From: Eggerthellaceae bacterium | GTDB taxonomy: Bacteria > Actinomycetota > Coriobacteriia > Coriobacteriales > Eggerthellaceae | Reading direction: 5' to 3' | NCBI GenBank assembly: GCA_003452695.1 | Contig: DMNP01000322.1 | Coordinates: 1 to 9,329 of the forward strand | DNA length: 9,329 nucleotides | Shown: positions 1-5,312 of the stretch, piece by piece | Layout: every line of letters starts with the position of its first letter | Position numbering within the stretch: position 1 is the stretch's first letter | Position numbers and translations under genes: made by a program | Notes under the pieces: generated by a model | What the model was told of the DNA's origin: nothing | Database searches by the model: none | What the model saw: the letters and a program-made list of their open reading frames with translations, nothing else

Positions 1-24
1 CAACCCCCAAAAACTTTACGCCGT

Positions 25-51
25 GTTGGATACAAAACCGCTGCATCCAAC
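25..51. repeat. Inverted repeat (10-bp arms) in leader region
   Basis: The arms are 25-34 (GTTGGATACA) and 42-51 (TGCATCCAAC), separated by 7 nt. They pair except for one position, which is an A/C mismatch in a plus-strand transcript and a G-U wobble in a minus-strand one. A third half-site, GTTGG at 57-61, can pair with CCAAC at 47-51, so two mutually exclusive hairpins are possible. The element lies about 55 bp upstream of the TATAAT box at 107-112. It could be a two-site operator or a hairpin belonging to whatever lies left of the window. No T-run follows directly, so it is not a convincing terminator. The rest of 1-148 shows no gene I can support. Confidence 0.4.
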
Positions 52-106
52 GCACTGTTGGTTGCTGCCCATGGCCCGACCAGCGGCGGCAACAACACAC
101 TTGCTT

Positions 107-112
107 TATAAT
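107..112 (+). promoter_or_regulatory. Candidate -10 box for the small membrane peptide gene
   Basis: A perfect TATAAT hexamer lies 36 nt before the ATG at 149, which would put transcription start near 119 with a leader of about 30 nt. No good -35 hexamer is visible at the expected spacing (the sequence at 84-89 is GC-rich), and there is no extended -10 TG. The call rests on the hexamer, its AT-rich setting and its distance to the gene. Confidence 0.5.
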
Positions 113-148
113 CACACGAGGTTCAGAATCGCGAGAAAGAGGTTAGTC

Positions 149-313
149 ATGAAGAAAGTTGCTTTCGCGGCGCTTGGAATCGTGGTCGGATGCGCCGTTG
201 CAAGTGCCGTCGTGCACCGGCACGTAATCGTGGCCATGGTGAAAGGCGAACCGCTGCCCGAACCCCCCGCATGGCACAAGGCCTTCCATCCCTGCCTGAA
301 GGAAAAAGCATAG
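149..313 (+). CDS. Small single-span membrane or secreted peptide, 54 aa, unknown function
   Basis: This short gene encodes 54 residues. It starts MKKVAFAALG and has a hydrophobic stretch at about residues 4-22 after two lysines, which reads as an uncleaved signal anchor or a signal peptide. The rest is short: a His/Val-rich segment, a Pro-rich patch (PLPEPP, 35-40), and a tail with one cysteine (C49) and several lysines. I do not recognise a family. The start at 149 is preferred because AGAAAGAGG at 134-142 gives a good ribosome binding site 6 nt upstream. An in-frame extension to 23 would add implausible sequence across the TATAAT box and has no such site. A -10 box at 107-112 and a hairpin terminator at 348-381 frame it as a single-gene transcript, convergent with the YjiH-family gene. 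It could be a small membrane-associated regulator or an exported peptide; the sequence does not decide. Confidence 0.6.
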   Translation: MKKVAFAALGIVVGCAVASAVVHRHVIVAMVKGEPLPEPPAWHKAFHPCLKEKA

Positions 314-347
314 GAAGATGCGTCTTCAGAGGCAAGCACCCTACCCG

Positions 348-381
348 AACGGCGCCGCGCTCGTCAGTGCGGCGCCGTTTT
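348..381 (+). terminator. Rho-independent terminator after the small peptide gene
   Basis: This is a perfect 11-bp inverted repeat: AACGGCGCCGC at 348-358 and GCGGCGCCGTT at 369-379, with a 10-nt loop, ending in TTTT at 378-381. It sits 34 nt after the stop codon at 313. A smaller hairpin (GAAGA/TCTTC, 314-327) lies just before it. On the minus strand no T-run follows the stem, so any termination of the convergent gene here would be weaker, although the stem itself is shared. Confidence 0.75.
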
Positions 382-420
382 CGCATTCGCAACGAGCTTC
401 CTGCCGGACTGGGGCCCGAT

Positions 421-436
421 AACACCGATCGGCGTT
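421..436. repeat. Near-perfect 16-bp palindrome between convergent genes
   Basis: The sequence AACACCGATCGGCGTT is self-complementary except for one position on each side (A424 against C433). It lies in the gap between the terminator at 348-381 and the end of the YjiH-family gene at 461. No T-run follows on either strand, so it is not a convincing terminator. Nothing else is apparent in 382-460. Confidence 0.25.
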
Positions 437-460
437 CGGGAAGCGCTGGCCAATGCATAA

Positions 461-1822
461 CTAGAATACGAAATGCGCAATCGGCGCCACGATTAGCAAG
501 CTAATGATGGTGCGCTCCAGGAACAGCAGGAACAGCTCGAGCAGGTTCACCGGTATCTTCGACCCCAGAATAAGTCCGCCCACTTCCGACAGGTAGATGA
601 GCTGCGTGACCGATATGACCGCGATGATGAAGCGCGTCATGGGGTTTTCCACGGTAGCCGCAGCCAACACCGACGGTGTGAACATGTCGGTGAAACCGAC
701 GATCATCGTCTGGGAAGCCGCTTGTGCCTCGGGCACCTGCAGAAGGTTCAGCAGCGGCAAGAAGGGCTGGCCGAGAATCCCGAAGATCGGAGTGTAGGTG
801 GAAAGCACGAGCGCCAGCGTTCCGATGCACATGACCACGGGCAACACGCCGAACCACATGCCCGCCGCGTTCTTCGCGCCGTTTTCCAGGAACTGCACGG
901 GGCCGCGATGTTCCTGCACGCGTTCGATGGCCAGGCTAATGCCGTATTGCAGCGACGATGTGTAGCCTTCGGGAAGGGTTTCGGCCATGGCCTTGCCTTC
1001 CACCAGATAGGTGTCCTTCTTCAGCGAAAGCGGTGGGATGCGCGGAAGGATGAGCGCGCAGACGACGCCGATAAGGCAGATGGTCAGATAGTACACGCCG
1101 AAGTAGTCCATAAGGTCCACCTGGGCCAAGACGACGATGGAGAAGGTTATGGAAACGGCCGAAAAGGTGGTCGCCACAATGGACGCCTCGCGCGCAGAGT
1201 AATAGCCACCTTCGTACTGGTTGGCCGTGAGCATGACGCCGAGCGTGCCGTCGCCTATCCACGAGGTGATGCAGTCCACGGCCGCGCGGCCCGGAATCTT
1301 GAACAGCGGGCGCATGACCTTGGTAAGCAGTGCGCCGATGAATTCCAACAGGCCGAAATCCAGCAGCAACGGCAAGAGCAGCCCCGCCAGCAGGAAGATG
1401 ATGACGAGCACGGTGAGCAGGTCGTTCAGCACGAAGCCGCCCGTGTCGGCACTCGATATAACGTACAGCACGTCCGATTCGTCTGCGCCGAGCTGCAAGT
1501 AGGCGCACCAGCCGAACACGGCCCCGATAACGCGAATGACGACCCAGACCGGCGTGGCGGAGAAGGTGTCGTCGATGACGGGATACGACGTGATGAACGA
1601 CGGCTTGCCAAGTGAAGCGATGCCGAGCACGGCCGATACGGTTATGATGACGACGCAGAGCAACGGCAGCACGTCTGCCAGCGCAGCGCCGATTATGTCG
1701 GCGACGACCTTCACGGCAATGGTCCAGCTGCCATCCACCTGAATGGGGACCATGAACAACAAAATGCCGAGAGTAGATGGCAAAACGAATCCGATAATCT
1801 GCCCCGCGCTGTACTGCTTCAT
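461..1822 (-). CDS. YjiH family protein (nucleoside-recognition/Gate-domain membrane protein)
   Basis: This is a 453-residue, strongly hydrophobic protein with roughly ten or more predicted membrane segments. The N-terminal part, with a VDG-W motif near residue 30, is typical of the YjiH family. Such proteins carry Gate (nucleoside-recognition) domains and are thought to be transporters, but I know of no proven substrate. The middle holds the segment GDGTLGVMLTANQYEGGYYS, where the family is well conserved. The C-terminal third, from a membrane-proximal ENGAKNAAGM stretch onward, resembles E. coli YjiG, so the protein may correspond to YjiH and YjiG fused; this is inference from remembered sequences. 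The ATG at 1822 is chosen because GAAAGG lies 7 nt upstream; an upstream TTG at 1861 would add 13 residues without such a site. It is last in a minus-strand series, 72 nt after the zinc-ribbon gene, with a weak hairpin between. It may therefore be transcribed partly on its own. Confidence 0.85.
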   Translation of the reverse strand: MKQYSAGQIIGFVLPSTLGILLFMVPIQVDGSWTIAVKVVADIIGAALADVLPLLCVVIITVSAVLGIASLGKPSFITSYPVIDDTFSATPVWVVIRVIGAVFGWCAYLQLGADESDVLYVISSADTGGFVLNDLLTVLVIIFLLAGLLLPLLLDFGLLEFIGALLTKVMRPLFKIPGRAAVDCITSWIGDGTLGVMLTANQYEGGYYSAREASIVATTFSAVSITFSIVVLAQVDLMDYFGVYYLTICLIGVVCALILPRIPPLSLKKDTYLVEGKAMAETLPEGYTSSLQYGISLAIERVQEHRGPVQFLENGAKNAAGMWFGVLPVVMCIGTLALVLSTYTPIFGILGQPFLPLLNLLQVPEAQAASQTMIVGFTDMFTPSVLAAATVENPMTRFIIAVISVTQLIYLSEVGGLILGSKIPVNLLELFLLFLERTIISLLIVAPIAHFVF

Positions 1823-1829
1823 GGGAGCG

Positions 1830-1835
1830 CCTTTC
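1830..1835 (-). promoter_or_regulatory. Ribosome binding site for the YjiH-family gene
   Basis: GAAAGG on the minus strand is 7 nt before the ATG at 1822. It decides in favour of this start over the in-frame TTG at 1861. Confidence 0.6.
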
Positions 1836-1869
1836 AAAGCCGGTCGAGTAATATTGTGCAATCGTATCA

Positions 1870-1888
1870 GAAAATGCTCGTCACGAGC
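1870..1888 (-). terminator. Weak terminator-like hairpin after the zinc-ribbon gene
   Basis: Read on the minus strand, GCTCG-TGA-CGAGC (1888-1876) forms a 5-bp stem with a 3-nt loop, followed at once by ATTTTCT. It starts 6 nt after the stop codon of the zinc-ribbon protein. The stem is short, so termination is likely partial. It could lower expression of the downstream YjiH-family gene relative to the kinase module. I found no convincing promoter between it and 1822. Confidence 0.4.
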
Positions 1889-1894
1889 GCGCCG

Positions 1895-2893
1895 CTAGTT
1901 CGGATGCGCGCGGTTCACGTCGTAGCCCCGTTCCCGAAGGACGGCAATCATCAGCTCGGCGTTCTTGTTCTCTATGTCGGTGGGGGTGTACGACGAAAGA
2001 AAATCGGCGCTGGATACGGAGCCTTCGTACCACGCCATGGAATCGAAGTAGCTCTGCAGCCACTTGTTGTCGAACAGGCGGTGATGGCGCGCCCATATCT
2101 CGTTCATCGCCAGCGACAGGTCGTCGTCGGAAAGAGACTGCAGGTCTTCGCGCGAAAGGTACCTATCGTCGCTATCGGGAAGGATTTCCCGGTTCAGCAT
2201 CTTCGCCACTTCACCGCTCGTCGCCACTGCAGACTTGTCTTCCCATTTGGCGTATACGACCATGTTCCGCGTAACCTGCACCGGGAATTCCACCGGCTGC
2301 GTGCATTCGCGGTCGGCATACCATCCAGCGAAGGTGTAGCCGGGCTTCGCGGGGTTCAAGGGCGATGTTACCTGGCCGTTCTTCTCTACCCGCACTTCCG
2401 CCACAGGCGACCCGCCATCCGTTTCGTACTGAATGGTCACCTCTGCGTCTTCGTTGCTGAGGGCAAGGAACACCAGGACCGCGATGGCAACGCCGCACGC
2501 GACGGCCACCAGCGCCAGAATGACGTTGCGCCGTGCCCTTCCGGACGCAGAGACCGCCGCATCTTCGAGCGTCTCCACCCGGTCGGAAACAAACGAGCCG
2601 TTTTGCCCTGCAGGGATGCCGACCAGGGTGGTATCGACATCGTGGGCGGCTGCCGCAGATGCGGAGCCGTCGCTTTCGCCGTTGGAATCGCCCGCGCTCG
2701 CCGCGCCCGCCGCGCCAACCGAATGCGCCCCGCCGACCTGCGGCGAGTCGAACACGGAATCGTCGTTCGGCAGGTAACGGGTGCTCTTGCGAGGCTTGCC
2801 TCCCGCTTGTCCCATATCGTCGATGGCCTTGCCGCACGAGGGGCAGAAGCTATCGCCGCCTTCAATCGTCGCTCCGCAATTCGGGCAATACAC
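1895..2893 (-). CDS. Membrane-anchored zinc-ribbon protein with InlB-type repeat and YARHG domain
   Basis: This 332-residue protein has a clear domain order. Residues 3-20 form a zinc ribbon (CPNC at 3-6, CPSC at 17-20). Residues 25-120 are a low-complexity linker rich in Ala, Ser, Gly and acidic residues, ending in a basic patch (RARR). Residues 124-146 are one transmembrane helix. Residues 151-217 match the Listeria-Bacteroides (InlB B-type) repeat, ending in GYTFAGWY and a YAKW motif. Residues about 262-320 match a YARHG domain (WARHHRLF, SYFDSMAWY). The basic patch before the helix implies the ribbon is cytoplasmic and the repeat plus YARHG domain are outside. The GTG start at 2893 is supported by AGGTGA 7 nt upstream and by the ribbon starting at residue 3. 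It begins 15 nt after the FHA gene, so it is almost certainly co-transcribed. A Thr-Thr pair (T88, T89) after acidic residues in the linker is a plausible kinase target (inference). Role: probably sensing at the cell surface or a structural part of the envelope. Confidence 0.85.
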   Translation of the reverse strand: MYCPNCGATIEGGDSFCPSCGKAIDDMGQAGGKPRKSTRYLPNDDSVFDSPQVGGAHSVGAAGAASAGDSNGESDGSASAAAAHDVDTTLVGIPAGQNGSFVSDRVETLEDAAVSASGRARRNVILALVAVACGVAIAVLVFLALSNEDAEVTIQYETDGGSPVAEVRVEKNGQVTSPLNPAKPGYTFAGWYADRECTQPVEFPVQVTRNMVVYAKWEDKSAVATSGEVAKMLNREILPDSDDRYLSREDLQSLSDDDLSLAMNEIWARHHRLFDNKWLQSYFDSMAWYEGSVSSADFLSSYTPTDIENKNAELMIAVLRERGYDVNRAHPN

Positions 2894-2900
2894 GAGCAGG

Positions 2901-2906
2901 TCACCT
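2901..2906 (-). promoter_or_regulatory. Ribosome binding site supporting a GTG start
   Basis: AGGTGA on the minus strand lies 7 nt before the GTG at 2893 and just after the TAG stop of the FHA gene (2911-2909). This suggests translational coupling of the two genes and supports the non-ATG start. Confidence 0.6.
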
Positions 2907-2908
2907 AC

Positions 2909-3868
2909 CTACGACGTGGCTTGCGGCCGCGCGGCTAGCTCGACCACCGCGAATTCGGTGCGCTCCGCCAAGACGATGCGGTCGCCCGGCGCGATGCTCG
3001 TGGGCCCCGATGCGCCTTGGGAAACGGGAGCCGACTTGGGCGCGCCGACGACGACCCGCCGCCCATCGGGGCGCACCACCACCGTGCCGTTCGTCGAGCC
3101 CAGGTCTTCCAGCTGCCAGGCACCCGCATCGTCGCGCCATATGCGCGCGTGGCGACGCGACACGCCTTTTCCCACGTCGTTGATAGAATAGCTTGCAAGC
3201 GACATCGATCCTATCTCGGTGCCTTCCGAAGATTCGTTCAGCACGTGCGGCGTGCCCGCAAGCTTGCCGTCGTGTAAGCGGTACAGCCCCAAATGAGACG
3301 CATTGCCAAGTGGGGCGGACGTTTCCTCGTCGGTGGCGAAACGCGTCTGCATCTCCGCCGGCATGGCCAAGCGCTCCATCATGTCGATGACGAACCGGGC
3401 AGCTTCGCGCGCGTTTCCAGCGCAGCCCGCGACGAGGAAAAGCGCCAGCGCCGTTTCGGCGGCATCGGCCGGACTCGCAAGCGCTCCGCTGCGAATGCGC
3501 GCGGCCGTGTTCTGGTACAAGGCGCCATCTTGGCCATACGCATCCAACGAGGCGCGCATGGATTGGGCGCAATCGCCCGTAAGCTTGTCCAAGATGTCGT
3601 CGTTGCCGTTCAGCTTCTTCGCGCGCTTCAGCAGGGCCATGACGCGCGGAACGGACTGCTCGTAGGGAGCGAGCCATCCGTACACGTTTTCGCCGGGGGC
3701 CACGTGCACCACAGAGCGCGAAAGCGAGCTGCGCACTTCGATGAGCTGCAACGGAGACCTGCCCGACGTTGCGGAGTCGCGCTTCACGATGGCCCGGGCC
3801 AATTCCTTGTTGTTTATGCCCCAGTGTGCGTTTATCTCTTCGAACAGCGTTTCGCGCGGTGTGTTCAT
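2909..3868 (-). CDS. FHA-domain protein with unrecognised helical N-terminal region
   Basis: This protein has 319 residues and no signal peptide or membrane helix, so it is probably cytoplasmic. The first 210 or so residues look largely helical and match no family I recognise. Residues about 222-312 form an FHA domain, a fold that normally binds phosphothreonine: VSRRHARIW (236-244) and LGSTNGT (256-262) are the hallmark strands. The first hallmark, normally Gly-Arg, reads Gly-Ser here (EIGS), so the arginine that usually grips the phosphate is missing while S237, H240 and N260 remain. A Pro/Ser/Ala-rich insertion (about 276-293) lengthens the loop before the last strands. The ATG at 3868 has GGAAGGA 5 nt upstream; a longer start at 3934 would reach back into the kinase gene. 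It lies 56 nt after the kinase gene and 15 nt before the zinc-ribbon gene, suggesting a reader or adaptor in the same pathway. Confidence 0.85.
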   Translation of the reverse strand: MNTPRETLFEEINAHWGINNKELARAIVKRDSATSGRSPLQLIEVRSSLSRSVVHVAPGENVYGWLAPYEQSVPRVMALLKRAKKLNGNDDILDKLTGDCAQSMRASLDAYGQDGALYQNTAARIRSGALASPADAAETALALFLVAGCAGNAREAARFVIDMMERLAMPAEMQTRFATDEETSAPLGNASHLGLYRLHDGKLAGTPHVLNESSEGTEIGSMSLASYSINDVGKGVSRRHARIWRDDAGAWQLEDLGSTNGTVVVRPDGRRVVVGAPKSAPVSQGASGPTSIAPGDRIVLAERTEFAVVELAARPQATS

Positions 3869-3873
3869 CGAAA

Positions 3874-3880
3874 TCCTTCC
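3874..3880 (-). promoter_or_regulatory. Ribosome binding site for the FHA gene
   Basis: GGAAGGA on the minus strand is 5 nt before the ATG at 3868. It decides against the longer in-frame start at 3934, which would overlap the kinase gene. Confidence 0.7.
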
Positions 3881-3924
3881 GTGTGCGCCCGGCCAGGTCG
3901 TTGCAGGCAGCCGGCATTTCGGGC

Positions 3925-5094
3925 CTATTGGCACTCGCAGCCTATCTGCAGACGCGTCTCTCCGAGTTTTACCATATCTCCCGGCCGGCAGTAAACTCGA
4001 CGGTATATCGGAAGCCCGTTCAAGTAGGTGCCGTTAAGCGAGCCGAGGTCCTCCACGACGAGGAAGGCGCCCTTCGGTTCGACTGCGGCATGCATGCCGG
4101 ACAATGCCAGCGCAGGTATCTGGATATCCGCTTCGGAACTGCGTCCTATGGTGGCCGGCTCATCGATGCGTATGCTGTTCGCAGTGCGGTTTTCGTCGGT
4201 TACGAAGGTAAGCGTCCAATACGCGGGCGCGTCCCTGCCGAGCACCTCCGCGTCTGCCGGCTCGTGGTCATCCAGATAGCCCTGCAGCGCTTCGGCCAGT
4301 TTCCCGGCCGTGGCGAATCGCTTGGCGGGGTCCGCTTCGATGCACGTTTCGATAATGCCGTCGAAATCGGCGTCGAATTCCGGATTTGCCTCGGAAAGCG
4401 GCCGATAGGACCAGGAAGGAGCCAGTGCGCCCCCCGAAGGCCCCTCGGACCCGAACGTCGTGGGCGAATAGGCGCCCTCCCGCATGCCGCCGCACATCTC
4501 GTACAAGGTAACCCCGAGCGAATACACGTCGCTCCTGCGGTCCAGCGTTTCTCCCCGCGCCTGCTCGGGGCTCATGTAGCGCACCGTGCCCACAGCCCCC
4601 TTGCCACCGACCTTGCCCCTGCCCATCTGCGCTATTCCGAAATCGACCATCTTCACGGCACCCGTGCGCGCAAGCAGGATGTTCGACGGCTTCACGTCGC
4701 TGTGGATGATTCCGTAGCCGTGCGCCACTTCAAGCGCCCGGCACACCTGGCGCGCAATGCGCGCGGCAGCTTGGGGGAAGAGGTCGCCTTGCCAATGAAG
4801 GATGGTGCGCACGTCGAAGCCGTCCACGAGCTCCATGACGATGAAGCAGTTGGACTGGTCGAAGCCCCAGTCGTACACGCCGACGATGCAGGGGTCGTTC
4901 AGGCGCGCGGCGGAACGGGCCTCCAGCTCGAACTGTTTCACGAACCCTGCCTGGGCGGCAAGCTCAGGCTTCATTATCTTCACGGCGACGGGACGCCGGA
5001 GGTTCTCGTCGAAACCCCGATACACCCTGGCCATGCCGCCCGAGCCGATTCCCTCGAGAACTCTGTAGCGATTTGCCAGAACCTGCGGCACCAT
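3925..5094 (-). CDS. Serine/threonine protein kinase (PknB-like, Hanks type) with C-terminal FHA domain
   Basis: This 389-residue protein phosphorylates Ser/Thr on partner proteins. The kinase domain spans about residues 10-275. It has a glycine loop GIGSGGMARV (15-24), the ATP lysine K39 in VAVK, the helix-C glutamate E58, a catalytic loop HSDVKPSN (131-138, D133), DFGIA (151-155) and a Y-M-SPEQA activation segment end (173-179). The arginine of the usual HRD is Ser132, making this a non-RD kinase. The C-terminal FHA domain (about 295-389) keeps its phosphothreonine-binding residues: GR at 317-318, S332, H335 and N354. No transmembrane helix or PASTA repeats are present, so unlike PknB it should be soluble. 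The ATG at 5094 follows AAAGGTGA by 9 nt. It is the first gene of the minus-strand module, ahead of the FHA and zinc-ribbon genes, and divergent from the nitrilase gene. No PP2C phosphatase lies in the window. Confidence 0.93.
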   Translation of the reverse strand: MVPQVLANRYRVLEGIGSGGMARVYRGFDENLRRPVAVKIMKPELAAQAGFVKQFELEARSAARLNDPCIVGVYDWGFDQSNCFIVMELVDGFDVRTILHWQGDLFPQAAARIARQVCRALEVAHGYGIIHSDVKPSNILLARTGAVKMVDFGIAQMGRGKVGGKGAVGTVRYMSPEQARGETLDRRSDVYSLGVTLYEMCGGMREGAYSPTTFGSEGPSGGALAPSWSYRPLSEANPEFDADFDGIIETCIEADPAKRFATAGKLAEALQGYLDDHEPADAEVLGRDAPAYWTLTFVTDENRTANSIRIDEPATIGRSSEADIQIPALALSGMHAAVEPKGAFLVVEDLGSLNGTYLNGLPIYRRVYCRPGDMVKLGETRLQIGCECQ

Positions 5095-5113
5095 CGCTGA
5101 AAATCACCTTTAT

Positions 5114-5130
5114 TCGCCTATCGCCTATCG
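5114..5130. repeat. Short tandem repeat TCGCCTA (2.4 copies) in kinase leader
   Basis: TCGCCTA occurs twice in tandem (5114-5120, 5121-5127), followed by TCG. It lies between the candidate kinase promoter and the ribosome binding site, so it would be in the untranslated leader (as CGATAGG repeats). It could be a binding site or just a slippage-prone microrepeat. Confidence 0.4.
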
Positions 5131-5158
5131 AAGCGGTCCGCATTGGCCGCACCTGTTA

Positions 5159-5188
5159 ACCATACCAGTGTTTGCCGCCGAACGCCAA
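5159..5188 (-). promoter_or_regulatory. Candidate promoter for the kinase gene module
   Basis: On the minus strand, TTGGCG (5188-5183) and TATGGT (5164-5159) are 18 bp apart. The -10 is preceded by TGG, giving an extended -10 (TGN). Each hexamer matches consensus at 4 of 6 positions. Transcription would start near 5152, leaving a leader of about 55-60 nt before the ATG at 5094. It is moderate by sequence but the best match in the divergent gap. Confidence 0.4.
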
Positions 5189-5242
5189 CGTTCCCACGCC
5201 GCAAAGTTTGGCAGCCGCGAAAAGCAACAACGCGGTATCCCG

Positions 5243-5251
5243 TGCTAAAGT
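5243..5251 (+). promoter_or_regulatory. Candidate extended -10 for the nitrilase gene
   Basis: TGCTAAAGT fits an extended -10 (TGN followed by TAAAGT, 4 of 6). No -35 hexamer is evident at 17 bp. Transcription would start near 5258, about 55 nt before the ATG at 5313. Weak support. Confidence 0.3.
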
Positions 5252-5261
5252 AGGGCAAACT

Positions 5262-5276
5262 GCGCAAGGCTTGCGC
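5262..5276. promoter_or_regulatory. Palindrome in nitrilase leader, possible operator
   Basis: GCGCAAG and CTTGCGC flank a single central G, giving a 15-bp palindrome. It lies just after the predicted transcription start and before the ribosome binding site at 5302-5307, a place where a repressor could act. A loop of one base rules out a simple stable hairpin of full length, so a protein site is likelier than an RNA structure. The binding protein is unknown. Confidence 0.3.
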
Positions 5277-5301
5277 TTCGGATTGGGCGGGCACGAACGA
5301 C

Positions 5302-5307
5302 AGGAGG
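5302..5307 (+). promoter_or_regulatory. Consensus ribosome binding site for the nitrilase gene
   Basis: A perfect AGGAGG lies 5 nt before the ATG at 5313. It fixes this start against the in-frame TTG at 5172, which would add 47 residues that do not resemble the family. Confidence 0.8.
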
Positions 5308-5312
5308 GTTGC

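Noticed and set aside
722..1615. Open frame of 297 codons on the plus strand, opposite the YjiH-family gene
   Set aside because: The opposite frame encodes a coherent multi-span membrane protein; this one is a hydrophilic Gln/Arg/His-rich shadow with no ribosome site.
1856..2938. Open frame of 360 codons on the plus strand, opposite the zinc-ribbon protein
   Set aside because: The minus strand has zinc ribbon, transmembrane helix, InlB repeat and YARHG motifs in order; the plus-strand product is Arg-rich and unstructured in appearance.
3769..5100. Open frame of 443 codons on the plus strand, opposite the kinase
   Set aside because: The minus-strand kinase and FHA motifs are unambiguous; this is a shadow without domain features.
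5172..5312. N-terminal extension of the nitrilase to a TTG at 5172
   Set aside because: The perfect AGGAGG before 5313 and the family's N-terminal strand starting right after that ATG make the extension unlikely; it would also cover the predicted promoter.
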